DNA of 64,000 bases from Suillus spraguei (GCA_016800925.1 JABCPU010000100.1:122330-186329); one strand, 5' to 3'; positions 44,458 to 56,671 are shown, counted from the first letter of the stretch. A program made the numbers and translations. Notes: generated by a model not told the origin, from the letters alone.

Positions 44458-45534
44458 TCTATAAAGTAAGGGGGGAAAGGTGGGAATGTGCTCGCTAGCT
44501 CACATGGCTTTCGCTAAGGCCACATGGAACGCTTAGCTCGGCTAAACCTTTATTTGGAAATATCGCGTGGTTTTTTCGAGTGCCGATTCAATACACTGTT
44601 GTCCCATTGTATGATTGCGTGGTTTTGTCACGTGCAGCGCCACATGGGTTAAAAATTTGCCACGGGTTGTCTGAAGCTGGGGTAAAACCAAATGATGGGT
44701 TGTCATCTGCCACAGGTTGTCTGAACCTGGGGGAAAATGAAATTATTAGGATGGAGCTCAGGCCAGGGAGCCCAAAGGGAGTGTTCAGCCAAAAGTGAAG
44801 CCAAAAAGGAGTGCAAAGGAGTTCAAAGCAAAAAAGGAGGGCAAAGCCAAAAAGAAGTGCAAAGGAGATGGGAGATGGGAGATGGGAGATGGGAGATGGG
44901 AGATGGGAGATGGGAGATGGGAGAGATGGGGAAGATGGGAGACGGGAGACGGGAGACGGGAGACGGGAGACGGGAGACGGGAGACGGGAGACGGGAGACG
45001 GGAGACGGGAGACGGGAGACGGGAGACGGGAGACGGGAGACGGGAGACGGGAGACACAAGACAGGAGACGGGAGATGGGAGATACAGGAGATGCAGGAGA
45101 CGGGAGACACAAGATGGGAGACAGGAGATGGGACATGTGACAACTTAATAATGTTGCCCCCTATTGAAACTTGACACAAAAGATTTAGTCAAGTTAATAG
45201 TTTCCAGTAAATAATTTAAAAAAATCAAAATCAAATGCAATGACATGAGGATGAGATGGGCAATAAACTCACAAAGATGGTGATGTGGTACTTTTACTTC
45301 TCTCAAAATATTGGTTAAAGTTATAATTTATTTCAAGACCTATTATCATTATTGAAGATAATTATTAGGATGAAGCCAAGGCCAGGAAGGCAAAAAGAGT
45401 GCGCAGCACTCTTTTTGCCTTCCTGTGCCTTGGGCAAACAGAATTATTAGGATGAAGCCTTGGCCAGGGAGCAAAAGGAGTGCGAAGCACTCCTTTTGCT
45501 TCCTGTGCCGAAGGCACAACGGGTGGTGGACTCG
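44458..45534 (+). mobile_element. Helitron copy 2, non-autonomous (1077 bp)
   Basis: Begins TCTATAAAGTAAGG and ends GGTGGTGGACTCG, as copy 1 does, but has no Rep-Hel. Inside are the shared 5' region with TATGATTGCGTGG and TCACGTG, a heptamer minisatellite, an AT-rich 240-base block, and two terminal hairpins. Nearly identical to copy 3 outside the minisatellite. Confidence 0.88.
44866..45127 (+). repeat. Heptamer minisatellite GGGAGAT then GGGAGAC
   Basis: About 8 units of GGGAGAT, a short interruption (GAGATGGGGAAGAT), about 17 units of GGGAGAC, then mixed units with CACAAGAC. All open frames across it encode only RRETGDG-type repeats and are not considered genes. Confidence 0.92.
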
Positions 45535-46647
45535 TCTATAAAGTAAGGGGGGAAAGGTGGGAATGTCCTCGCTAGCTCACATGGCTTTCGCTAAAGGCCA
45601 CATGGGAACGCTTAGCTCGGCTAAACCTTTATTTGGAAATATCGCGTGGTTTTTTCGAGTGCCGATTCAATACACTGTTCTCCCATTGTATGATTGCGTG
45701 GTTTTGTCACGTGCAGCGCCACACGGGTTAAAAATTTGCCACGGGTTGTCTGAAGCTGGGGTAAAACCAAATCATGGGTTGTCATCTGCCACAGGTTGTC
45801 TGAACCTGGGGGAAAATGAAATTATTAGGATGGAGCTGAGGCCAGGGAGCCCAAAGGGAGTGTTCAGCCAAAAGTGAAGCCAAAAAGGAGTGCAAAGGAG
45901 TGCAAAGCAAAAAAGGAGGCCAAAGCCAAAAAGAAGTGCAAAGGAGATGGGAGACGGGAGATGGGAGACACAAGATGGGAGACACAAGACGGGAGATGGG
46001 AGATGGGAGATGGGAGATGGGAGATGGGAGATGGGAGATGGGAGATGGGAGATGGGAGATGGGAGATGGGAGATGGGAGATGGGAGATGGAGATGGGAGA
46101 TGGGAGACGGGAGATGGGAGACGGGAGACGGGAGACGGGAGACGGGAGACGGGAGACGGGAGACGGGAGATGGGACACTTGCATGATTTTGTGGTGTGAC
46201 AACTTAATACTGTTGCCCCCTATTAAAACTTGACACAAAGATTTATTCAAGTTAATGGTTTGCAGTAAATAATTTTAAAAAAATCAAAATCAAATGCAAT
46301 GACATGAGGATGAGATGGGCAATAAACTCACAAAGATGGTGATGTGGTACTTTTACTTCTCTCAAAATATTGGTTTAAGTTATAATTTATTTCAAGACCT
46401 ATTATCATTATTAAAGATAATTATTAGGATGAAGCCAAGGCCAGAAAGCCAAAAAGAGTGTGGGCAAAGGAGAATTATTGGGATGAAGCCAAGGCCAGGA
46501 AGGCAAAAAGAGTGCGAAGCACTCTTTTTGCCTTCCTGTGCCTTGGGCAAACAGAATTATTAGGATGAAGCCTTGGCCAGGGAGCAAAAGGAGTGCGAAG
46601 CACTCCTTTTGCTTCCTGTGCCAAAGGCACAACGGGTGGTGGACTCG
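45535..46647 (+). mobile_element. Helitron copy 3, non-autonomous (1113 bp)
   Basis: Same ends and order as copy 2. The first terminal hairpin is reduced to its left arm (CCAAAAAGAGTG followed by TGGGCAAAGG near 46450), followed by two full hairpins. The base after the end is T (46648), where unrelated sequence begins. Confidence 0.88.
45946..46170 (+). repeat. Heptamer minisatellite, mostly GGGAGAT
   Basis: About 17 GGGAGAT units with one six-base unit, then about 8 GGGAGAC units. The same array as in copy 2 but with the unit proportions reversed, showing independent expansion. Confidence 0.92.
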
Positions 46648-47239
46648 TTGCAGATGCTCGGCCGACGTCAGCGCGCCGCACACCTTTGGCCTATTATGGC
46701 TTGCTCTCGAAAACACGTTCCTCAGCTTCTTCCCCTCGTGCCTTGCTTCTCGGATTCTTCGGCCATTCCCTTCTCTTCTCTCTCTGGTGCGTCGGACTTC
46801 TCTCCTCGCGATGCGCTGCAAGCCTAGGCTTGATACAAGTTTAACTCATTCAAGTGTCGCACTTTGCTTACGTAAACAAGTCGCCATGCTTGATGCTCAT
46901 ATTGGTTTTCATCTTACCAAGATACTAGTGAGGACGAAGAGCGATGATGGGAATATAGGCGCGCGTCCGACCTCTATATGTTTACATCTTCCAGATAGCT
47001 GTGTATCGTCTTTCTTAACCTCACGCGTAGTATTCCAAACTACTCCCCAATCTATGTGACACATGCTTGAAGCTTCTTGAGTCCTTTACATCTCTGTCCC
47101 CAACATCTCAACCTCCTTCATGATAGCATGCAGACATCCAACTCTGACGTTGACTCACCACCTGTATCAGCTACCCTGGTGCTCTAAGTACTTGTTTTTG
47201 TGTCTGAACATAATAAACATCTACTTCAACAGATTGTGC
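46648..47239. other. Sequence right of the Helitron array, nothing recognised
   Basis: About 590 bases without supportable genes. Open frames here are short and show no domain. Confidence 0.4.
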
Positions 47240-47525
47240 GCGAGGACTCGTCATTCGGGAGGTAATAATAGGGAAATTCGTTGGTGAGGACCTAAATGCA
47301 GAGCTAATGATGTCATTGACCACTCCAGATGCCTGCAACAAAAGTTCAGACTGTCTTTATGTTACCTGAGGGCTCGTAACTTGGGGGATGGGCGAACAAT
47401 TTAGCTGATTGGATGTGTGTGCATTCGCAAACCCTGCCTGTACTTCCTAATACGCCCCTTCAGCATGATACATGTGCATTGTACAGCGTGTTTATCTTTA
47501 CTCGCTATCTCGTGTCCACCAAATC
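47240..47525 (-). pseudogene. Collapsed WD40-kinase relic D
   Basis: 47245-47345 matches the kinase exon/intron zone of B (47805-47920) and C (52110-52215): GGTAATAATAGGG, GTTGGTGAGGACCTAAATGCAGAGC. From about 47350 it changes directly into the 5' flank shared by B and C (TGTTACCTGAGGGCT .. TAGCTGATTGGATGTGTGTG .. TTGTACAGCGTGTTTATCTTTACTCGCT). Everything between kinase end and promoter is gone, so a whole gene collapsed to about 290 bases. Confidence 0.65.
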
Positions 47526-47621
47526 CGCTTGCTTTCGACAATACAGGTGAAAGTATCATATTACTGTGCCTAGTTTTAGTTGTATTGTAAACAGATTGTT
47601 GAATGCGAGACAGTTCAACAA

Positions 47622-50271
47622 TCAACTAGATCCCAACAGCGAGGAAAACTCGTCCCTGATCGTTCCATTAGCTCCCCTCGTCGATGGACGGTCCCGAGGG
47701 TCAGTAGACCAACATTGCTCGATGAACGTCCAGTATGATTCAGAGAGCTCAGGATAACGAGCCCGAGAGGGCTTTTCCGACTTCGCTATGCATAGGACGA
47801 TGGCGGCATCGTTCACGAGATAATAGTAGGGAATTTTGTTGGTGAGTACCTAAAGGCAGAGCAAATGGTATCATTAGTAAGTTGAGAGTACCTCAGACGT
47901 ACCTGCAACATGATACCGCCGAACGAAAAGATGTCGCTCTGCTCGCTTGGACGAGTCGGAGATCCGTCTTCCCGCTCTAGCATAAGTAGCTCAGGAGCCA
48001 TCCATCGCATATTTCCTTTGAGCGTAGACGTCCAGGATGCTTGAGAGGGGCTTATAACCTCGGAATACATCAAGGAAAGACCAAAGTCAGCGACACACGC
48101 GGTGCCATCGCCGTGGATGAGCACATTAGGCTGGAGCTTGCGTCTCAGTGACATTGAAATTACAAAAGAAGAACGAACTTACCCCAGTGAAATCACCATG
48201 AATGACACTATTGGTGTGAACTATGAGAAGTTATGGCTTGGCCCGGCAACAATAACGTCTATGACATACGATATTGTAGACCATCTATGATATCTCTTAG
48301 CTAAACTTGTCATCAGTTATGTGGTCTACCTAAGACGCAGGAGAGGACTTACTAGCTGGAATCGTTTAACGAGAGTAAGAGCCGCACCCTCACGTTCCAA
48401 ATAGACCGTCAAGTTACCATTCTCCGCCCATGGACTGACTATCGCCAGGAATGGGCCGAAGCCATGAGTGTAACCAAAAACAGACAGAATATTCGGATGC
48501 TTGAGGTTGGCACATATACTGAGTTCACGCTCTATTCTCTACAAAGTAGGATGTAAGTGATAAACTCAGTTCTTCAGTAAGACACTCACCCTGATCTTTT
48601 TCGCCTTCGTTGGACCGAGTTGATCATCGGCGTATACCTGCAATGATTTTACTGCGACCTGCAAAATAATTAATTTTAGACAGATGGACAGACAAAAGAC
48701 AGAATACAAACTTTGATTGGTTTGCGATCAATATCATAGGTACATTTCCAGATCTCCCCGAACCCACCACGAGCAACAGGGTAGTCTTCATCCTTGGTGA
48801 TATATTTTGAGAGGTCTTGAAGTGTTGCTTTAGGGGGGAGATCACGAGGCTCAACATCAGGAGCAGAGAAAACTGTATGCGCATGGGATGAGGAGGCAAG
48901 GAACTCGGTGGGGTCAGGGCGTAACTGAGGTGGCCGTGAACCTACTGTAGAAGGGGGTATGTAGGGACGAGCAGGTAACTCCTCACTAATAAATTGATTT
49001 TTTTTGGCGAGTACAGAGATAGCACCAAACTGCAAAAAATGAGATCAATGGTATGATGTGAATGAACATAAGAAAGGGATAAGTACATTAACGAGGGGGG
49101 CACTTGTAGGAGTACTAGTCTGCAAGCAAATGTCAGCGCATGAACAATATTAGTACTCGGAATTAGTTGCGCACTCTAGCTTGCGATACAGACTGAATGT
49201 CGCATAAGTAGATCTTGTCGCCTCGAGTGGTGTAGACTAGTTGGCGCAAGTCGGGTGAGACAATAAGGCAGTTGACGGATTGAACATTGAACGAGGCCAA
49301 GAGTTGGCGGGACGTGAAGGCCCAGAGTTTGATAGAGTTGTCTTCAAAATTGTTGATGTTACTAGAAGCACTAGCAAGGAGAGTGCAATCAAGTGAAAGT
49401 GCTAGACTGGTGATGGGCGACCCAAGATTGAGTCCTTTTCTGTTAAAATCTTTGAAGAGGGCTCCAACAGTTTCCAGCGTAGATGAGTCGTATTCGTGGA
49501 TATTCTTATCGTTTTTGCCAAAACCGGTTGCTGTTACGATGGTTTTGTCTTTGGTCCAAAACAATGGTAATGGCCAGCCTTGTAAATCGTCCAGGTCTAC
49601 GGCTTTCCCCGTACGAATATCTAGTTTCTGTAACTCGACATCCCACACCTCAGGAACTTCGACTTGACCGCGAGCTTTTTGGAATCGTGTGAGAATCGAA
49701 CTGCGTCCACACATTCGATACATTCGAATGAAGCAGGCATGAATTTTCCGGTTTCTAAGTTCCATATCTTCACTCTGCGATTTTCTGACCCCGCCAGTAA
49801 TATGCCGTCCCCGGAGATATCGATGCAAGTAACGTATGAGTGAACTTCAAAAGTTCTCACGGTCCCCGTCTGAACCTCACAGACTCTGAGCTCCATACCA
49901 GCTGCAGTGACAACCCATCGTCCATCCCTTGATACCTCCACAGCACGTACTCGCTCTTTACAATGATCTCGTACCTTCTCTATTTCCTTGCCCGTTTCTA
50001 GGTCCCATCGACGAGTGGTATTATCGATAGACCCGCTAACCATTCGCTTCCCGTCCGGAAAGTAGCATATGGATCGAATACGCTGTTCATGGCCCTTCAT
50101 GGTCAACACACGTGTCAGAGCCAGTTTCTCTGCTGCCACGGAGGGCCGTCGCGAGCTGGGGTCCGTGTCCCATTTCTCCGCCAACAAGGTTGACAAGTGA
50201 CTGTGAGCCTGTTGTTTTGAAGCATTCGTAGGGTCATTTGTGTGGTTTTCTCGTGTGCTGTGGCCTGACAT
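47622..50271 (-). pseudogene. WD40-kinase fusion gene B
   Basis: Start ATG 50271 (MSGHSTRENHTNDP). Seven WD40-type blades lie at 50150-49210, an exon linker at 49130-48900, then a protein kinase: glycine loop ARGGFGEIWKC near 48750, VAVKSLQVYADDQLG near 48640, IHGDFTG catalytic loop near 48190, VADFGLS near 48080, MAPELL near 47995, and a C-lobe ending EQCWSTDPRDRPST .. stop 47622. HGD replaces the usual HRD, as often in TKL-like fungal kinases. Compared with C a net 7-base loss near 49675 shifts the frame between blades 4 and 5, and the intron donor after the last blade reads GC instead of GT. The kinase half looks intact, the whole gene damaged. Likely intracellular: no signal peptide or membrane helix. 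Confidence 0.85.
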
Positions 50272-50399
50272 TGATAGTAATTTCGAAGGATAGCCAATCA
50301 ATGATAGCTAATACACCGCTGATGCCGATGATCAGCTCGATAGCGCTGGAAGTTTAGAAGGTTGATTTTACCTAGAGGCTAGAAAATTGGGGGAAGAGC

Positions 50400-50520
50400 G
50401 AGTGATTCAGCTGATTGAATTTGTGTGCGTCTGGCAACCTCTTCTTGTACTTTTTAACGTGCGGTCCCCATCGGTAGGGTGTGTATTGCACAGCATTTAT
50501 TTTTACTTGCTGCCTCAGAA
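50400..50520 (-). promoter_or_regulatory. Conserved 5' flank of WD40-kinase gene B
   Basis: Shares with 54735-54850 (gene C) and 47395-47520 (relic D) the words TTGATTGGATGTGTGTGC-like, CTGTACTT..TAACACG, GCATTGTACAGCGTGTTTATTTTTAC. Its presence before each family member suggests it carries the promoter. Confidence 0.5.
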
Positions 50521-51926
50521 TATAAGGTCATAAAGCTATGTATAACGTCGGACAACCACCGCAATCAACGTAAAGCACCCTGGGGAGACTTACGAGATCT
50601 CTGATGGTCACTATGCGCTCTCTTGTAGCGGTGACAGTTTGAGATTTTGATAACTCAAGCGTCCTGCTGAACTTTGGTATTGACAAACCTTCATTGTGTG
50701 TATCTCTTTTTTTTGTTCATGAAGTCTTTTGACATAGTAATGGAATAAAACTTATAATATCAATGCAAAATTGATCTCATTTCAGGTAGCGCTGCAAGTA
50801 TGGTACTCAGTCGCTCAAGAAGTAGGCAATGCACACTAATACCGTGACATGGCACACTCCTTTTAAATTTGGCGTTGACGTGTGTTCCTCTCTCAGCTTC
50901 AAGGCAAGTATAAAATTATTTCCATGAAGGTGGGCGATGATTCTCGAAACTAGACAATGCGAAGGATGAACACGGTGCTTTTTGACTATGCTCATGCGCT
51001 ACCGCATCATGCTGCAAGTTTGCAACCAGTGCAAAATGAATTCCTTGACATTTGCGTGCACCCGAGTGACTGTCTGGATGTGGATCAGGCTCGCTATGTC
51101 GAGGAGAAGGGGACAAGCTAATAACAGTTTTTTCGTCGCCGCATTGTTTAGGGACTACCAGTTACAAAGAGCGAGCTTCGATGCGTGTGGTTCAAGTGTG
51201 GCATCTACTCTCTTCAACAACAAGCTAAGCAGTGAATGGTCAAACATTACAAGGTATGTACATGCTTCGGCTCCTTTGGTCGTCGACTTATCGTCTCGGG
51301 TGACTGTAATTGTAGCTGTAAACGTCGGTTTCGTGGTCGTACCTCCCATCCATCATTGGTCAATCTTTAGGATGTACGTTATGAGCAAGGATTTGCCGAC
51401 GTAGAGGTGAGTAGAAATTGATACCATCGATTGTAATCAATCATCAACAGAACAACAATTTCAGGTCAACCCTTCATAAATAGTGTTGTATTTCGCTCGA
51501 ACACTGCATATGGTCTTTCGCACGCTGTAACGTTATGGGAGTAAAGACCTTTGTTGTTTAGGAACCTCCTCGACTCATAGAAGTTTTGTTCTTCTACAAC
51601 ATGGTATATTTCATTTTTGCATCCTTTTTCCAAGTCTACACTCTTGCCTACCGTCACAATCGGAACGCATGGTAGCACATGCGGCGTTGTGATTCGCAAG
51701 GAATTTCCACTTTTCGACGTGCTTGTTGGCGGTGCATCAATGAATCAAGTTGGTATCAATATTGCTCCATTACGTGCTTGAATGTCGTTGGCACTCAGAT
51801 GAGCTGCCGACGATCGTATTAATTATGAACTTCTCCAGAAGATATTCACTATACTACATTATACAGTACCTCGTGTGGTCTATCCGGTCGTAATGTAAAT
51901 GCGACAAATGCAAAGCAGTTTGATAA
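50521..51926. other. Intergenic region between kinase genes B and C
   Basis: No gene I can support. It contains 50896-50985, similar to 29026-29120 downstream of gene A. Frames at 50982-51404 (forward) and 51466-51699 (reverse) are open but have no recognisable domain. Confidence 0.4.
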
Positions 51927-54516
51927 TCAATGAGATCCAGGCAGCGTGTCCAATTCATTCCTGATCACTGCATCGGCTCCCTCCGTCGATGGACGGTCCC
52001 CAGGATCAGTCGACCAACATTGTTCGATAAACTCCCAATATTTTTCAGCGAGCACAGAATAACGAGGTCGGGAAGGCTTTTCCGACTTCTGCATAGCCCA
52101 GATGATGGCAGCATCATTCCGAAGGTAATAATAGGGAGTGTTATTGGTGAGGACCTAGAAGCGAAGCTCGTGGTATCAACCAGAGGTGGTAATTACCCTC
52201 AGACGTACCTGTAACATGATACCGCCGAATGAAAAGATGTCGCTCTGCTCGCTTGGCCGCGCTAGAGTCCCATCCTCCCGCTCTTCAAGTAGCTCAGGAG
52301 CCATCCATCGTACATTGCCTTTGAGGTTGGAAGTCCAAGAAGCTTGAGAAGCGCTTATGAACTCTGAGTACATCAAGGAAAGACCGAAGTCAGCAACACA
52401 CGCGGTGCCATCACCAAGAATCAGCACATTAGGCTAGAACTCATGTGTCAATTAAATCAAAATTGACGAAAAGGGTCAAACTTACCCCAGTGAAGTCACC
52501 ATGGATGACACTGTTAGCATGAACTGTGAGAAATATCACTCCTCCAGATCCAGCACTGAGAATAACCAGTACGTACGATATCGTAGACCAGCTATGATAT
52601 CCCTAAGCTGAGTTTCTCATCAGTTTGCAGTCTGCATGAAATATAAGGAGATTCACGATTTTGAATCTTCTAACGAGAGTCAGAGTCGCGCCCTCGAGGT
52701 CCAAATAGTCCGACAGGTTACCATTCTCCGCCCAGGGACTGACTATCGCTATAAACGGACCGAAGCCATACGTATAACCATAAACGGGTAGAATATTTGG
52801 ATGCTGGAGTTTGGCACATATTCTGAGTTCGCGCTTTATCCTCTATGAAGTTGCAACCCGTAAGTAAAAGACACAGTCTGGCGTCAAAAACTTACTTTAA
52901 TCTTTTTCGTCTTCGCTGCACCAATATTATCAGCAGCATAAACCTGCAATGCTTTCACCGCGACCTGCCCAATCGTCAATTTGAGACTGATGGATAAATA
53001 ACGCTATAACTTGAAACGAACTTTGATGGATCTGTGATTGATGTGGAGGTGCATTTCCAGATCTCCCCAAACCCACCACGAGCAACAGGATAGTCTCCGT
53101 CCTTGGTGATACAGTTTGAGAGGTCGTGAAGCATTGCTTTAGAGGGGGGATCATCGGGTTCAACATTATGAGTGGAGAAGACTACATCTGTATGGGAAGA
53201 AGAGGGAAGAAGTTCGCGGGGAGGTATCCGTGGTGGAGGGGGAGGACCCATGGATTTGAATTCAAATCTTGCCGGACGACGGGTGAAACTGATGGGGAGA
53301 GGTGGTATAGAGTAAGAAGGTTGCGCATCCGGTAAGGCCTCACTAGTGGATTGATTTGCGGTGAGAGATAGTGCACCAGACTGCAAAAACACCATTAATG
53401 GAGTGGTATAAATGAGAAAAATAAAGGAATGAGTACATCAACGAGGGGTAGCTTGCTAGAAGCACTGATCTGCAAGAAAATGTTAGCACATGGACAGTAG
53501 AAGTATTCAAGTTGGCTGCGTACTCTAACTTGTGGGAGAGGAATGCTAGAAAGGATCTCAGGGGGAGTGTTGCATAAGTAGATGTTGTTATTACGCAGGG
53601 TGGTGTAAAATAGTTGGCGCGAGTTGGGTGAGAATATAAGGTGGTGGACGGACAGAACATCGAATGAGGCTAGGAGCTGGCGCGACTCGAAAGCCCAGAG
53701 CTTGATGGTGTTATCATAAGCAGCACTAGCGAGAAGAGCATAGTCAGATGAAAATGCTAAACCGGTGATGTCCTTGGCGTGTCCTTTGAAGGGGACTCCG
53801 ACCGCGTTCAAGGTAGATGCGTTGAATTCACGGATCGTTGTGAAGAGTGAAGTTGTAATGGTCTTGTCTTTGGTAGTCCAAAACACTGGTGTAAACGTGA
53901 AGTTCAGGCCACCAAATGAGCTCCCTACTCTGATATCCAGTTTCTGGGTTTGGACATCCCACACTTCAAGGTGAGTCCACCACAATTTGACCGCGACCTT
54001 CTTGGAGTCATGCGAGAATCGAATTGCGATCACCTGGTCGGCACTTTTTAATGGACCGGCCACGAGTTTGCCAGTTTCCAAGTTCCATATTTGCACTGTG
54101 CAATCTTGTGCCCCGCTCGCCAGTAACGTGCTGTCCCCGGAGATATCAATGCAGGTGATCCTTCCCAGTGAACCTTCAAATGTTCTCACGATCCCCGTCT
54201 GAACCTCACAGACTTTGAGCTCCCCTCCACGGAAGATAAAGCAACCACCGGCACTTGTGACAATCCATCGACCATTTCTTGATACCGCTACAGCATCCAC
54301 TTCCTGTTCACAGGTATCCCGCGCCTCCTTAATTTCCTTGCCTGCTTCGAGGTCCCACTGCCGAGTGGTCTTGTCGCTCGACCCGCTGATCATTCGCTTG
54401 CCGTCTGGCAAGAAAGATATGGATGGAATAGACCTTTTGTGGCCCTCCAAGGTGAACACAGGTGTCAGTGTTAATTTCTCTGCTCCCGCAGTCGGCCTTC
54501 TTGAGCTGGAATCCAT
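51927..54516 (-). CDS. WD40-kinase fusion gene C, best preserved member
   Basis: A seven-blade WD40 domain (54516-53540; LEGHKRSIPSISFLPDGKRM, GRITCIDISGDSTLL, GHAKDITGLAFSSDY among the blades), short spliced linker exons near 53450, a Pro-rich linker (SMGPPPPPRIPPREL), then a kinase: ARGGFGEIWKC near 53060, VAVKALQVYAADN near 52960, LQHPNILPVYGY near 52800, IHGDFTG near 52500, VADFGLSLMYSE near 52385, MAPELLEEREDG near 52300, and C-lobe EQCWSTDPGDRPST ending at TGA 51927. Lys, Asp and DFG are all present, so an active kinase is plausible. The Met used by gene B is ACG here (54619-54621), so I start at ATG 54516. About eight short introns. No membrane segment. A WD40 sensor controlling a kinase is my inference. 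Confidence 0.82.
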
Positions 54517-54734
54517 GTCCCGTTTCTCCACCAGTGACGTTGACGAGTAAATGTAACGCTGTTGTTTGGAAGTATTCGAAGGACCGTCGGTGAGGTTTTC
54601 TCGTATGCTGTAGCCTAACGTTGATAGTAATCTCGAAGGACACCCAACTGCTCGCAGCTAGTACACTTTGCCTGCCGATGCCGATCGTCGGTGCTGAATG
54701 ATTAGATTGTTGATGTTACCTAGAGGCTATGGGA

Positions 54735-54850
54735 AAAGATTGAGCTGGTTGGATGTGTATGCGTATCGGAACCGCTTTTTGTACTTTATAACACGCCTCA
54801 GCATAGCGCCTGTGCAGTGTGCACTGCACTGGGTTTATTTTTACCTGCTT
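54735..54850 (-). promoter_or_regulatory. Conserved 5' flank of WD40-kinase gene C
   Basis: GGTTGGATGTGTATGCG, TTTGTACTTTATAACACGCC and CACTGGGTTTATTTTTAC match the flank of gene B at 50400-50520 and relic D at 47395-47520. Confidence 0.5.
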
Positions 54851-55370
54851 AGGCACAAGTTATTCATTGACTTTCAACGCAACAAATGAACGAGTTTGTC
54901 TAGTGTGGCTCACAAAATGAATCATTTCAATCTCCTTATGATTCTGAAGATGATAGAACCTGCCTTCTTTCTCCCCACCAATCTTCGTCATCCCTCGCGG
55001 TCCGCAGCCTACGGGCCAGCCATCAGTAAACCCTCGAGTTCTTGCTGGTGATTGTGTTGATTATTTGCCTTTATTCTGGGTATATATTACCTTATAAGCT
55101 AATATCACGGAAAGATTTCCTATATATTCCTTTACTAAGGCTTAGTTCGGTAACCGGAGGTAAGGTGAATTTGCCAACTTGAAGGACGTTATGTAACATC
55201 GGCATAGCAGTTCTGGTTTGAAGCCCGATGACGGAGCTTGAACTTCCCTTTGACCCGTAATGTCTAGCTGTACTATACCTCGATATACGACTAAAGATCT
55301 ACAAGATCGGAACCACATCTGGGCTAGTGTTGTATCTATAGTTTTATCAGCTCAGGTCCACATCCTCTCC
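54851..55370. other. Left flank of Harbinger element
   Basis: No gene. It should include the left terminus of the PIF/Harbinger element, but the other terminus is outside the window, so I could not locate an inverted repeat. Confidence 0.4.
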
Positions 55371-56601
55371 ATGGCTCAGGAGTCATCTCATGCAGACAGG
55401 GCTGTCTGGACTGACACAGAAACTGATCAGCTTCTCTTGTATTTATTCAACAATTGGGACAAGGTTGGGGACACTGGGAACTTCAAAGATGTGACATACA
55501 ATGGCGCCGCAGAGGCCATTTCTGAGTATCTGCAGAGTGGTCCACAGAAGACAGGGGCAATGTGTAAGACAAAATGGGCATCAGTATGTCATATATTGAT
55601 ACATATGTCATCTAGTTGTATACTGATAAGAGATCATATAGCTAAAGCAGACATATAATGCGATTCAGAAATATCGCCAACAGTCTGGTGTTCACTGGGA
55701 CAACACTAAAGGGGCCAAGATTGAGGGTGAAGCTGCAGGATCAGTATGGAATAAATATATTTCAAAGAAGGTACATTAAGTTCACTCATGTCTTGTCAAA
55801 AGTCTCATTGATTTATGGTAGGGAAATTCAGTCATGCAGCCGTTTCGTGTATCAGGATGGAGACACTTTGAACGCATGGACAATATAATACCACAAGGTA
55901 GTGGTGCACGAGGGCGCACAGGGTACCAGCCTCATACCGCTATCCCTCCTCTCTTAAACTCAAGTTCAAGCACCAGTGCTTCAACAGCTGAAGACACCAC
56001 CTCTCTTCCTACTTCGCAAGGTCCCATGTCTATTACAAGCAGGACTAGTACCAAACGCTCTCACTCTGATATGGTTCACATGCCGACTAACTCAGTTTCT
56101 ATACAACATGAGGAACCTACTACTACTCAGATGTTGCCGCCACCACTGCTGCCACCACCTTGCCCTGAGTTGGGCTCACTCAAAAAAGCAAAGACAGTGT
56201 CAGATCATGCTTGGAGCGGTATTACTAAAGAGAGCAATGCGGATGTCAAGATGTTGAAGGCCACTACTACTGTAGTGTCAAAGGCCACCACTGCTGTAGC
56301 CATGATGGGGTTCCAGAGCTCTGTGAACCACCTAAGTGATGTCATCTCAGAGCGCATGGTTTATCCCGAGGATCAGGTGATGGACAAGCACTCAAGGGCC
56401 ATGCAGATGGTGCAGGTTGAAGATGCAGACTGGTCATTTGGGGAGCGGCTGATGGTACAACAAGTCTTTGCTATGGACACTGCGGCTACTGATATATATA
56501 CACAAACTGCTGACAAGGACATGCACCATGCTTTCATTCTTTCAACAGCCCAGCGGTTGGGAATCCAACCTACTATATTCCCTCCTGCTGAGTCCAATTA
56601 G
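55371..56601 (+). CDS. Harbinger Myb/SANT-like DNA-binding protein
   Basis: Accessory protein that in this superfamily binds the nuclease and the element ends. Three exons, 55371-55583, 55642-55770 and 55822-56601, total 1122 bases (373 residues) and join in frame across GTATGT..ATATAG and GTACAT..GGTAG introns. N-terminal MADF/Myb-type region: VWTDTETDQLLLYLFNNW, GAMCKTKWASLKQTYNAI, YRQQSGVHWDNTKGA, AGSVWNKYISKK, MQPFRVSGWRHFERM. The C-terminal half is Ser/Thr/Pro-rich, followed by helices (TTTVVSKATTAVAMMGFQ). No lesion seen. Convergent with the nuclease 70 bases downstream. Confidence 0.85.
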
Positions 56602-56671
56602 GTTGTACAGTTGTCTTACTAGCGCTATATCAACTTTCTTCATTGCATGAATGAATATTTGGATTGTGATA

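Noticed and set aside
44737..45179. Several long frames on both strands over the heptamer arrays (also 45864-46250)
   Set aside because: They exist only because a 7-base repeat without stops is open in all frames; the proteins are simple repeats such as RRETGDG.
44866..46170. Regular repeats resembling a CRISPR array
   Set aside because: Units are contiguous heptamers without spacers, in a eukaryotic genome.
50982..51404. Forward 140-codon frame between genes B and C
   Set aside because: No domain; it overlaps sequence similar to a non-coding flank at 29026-29120.
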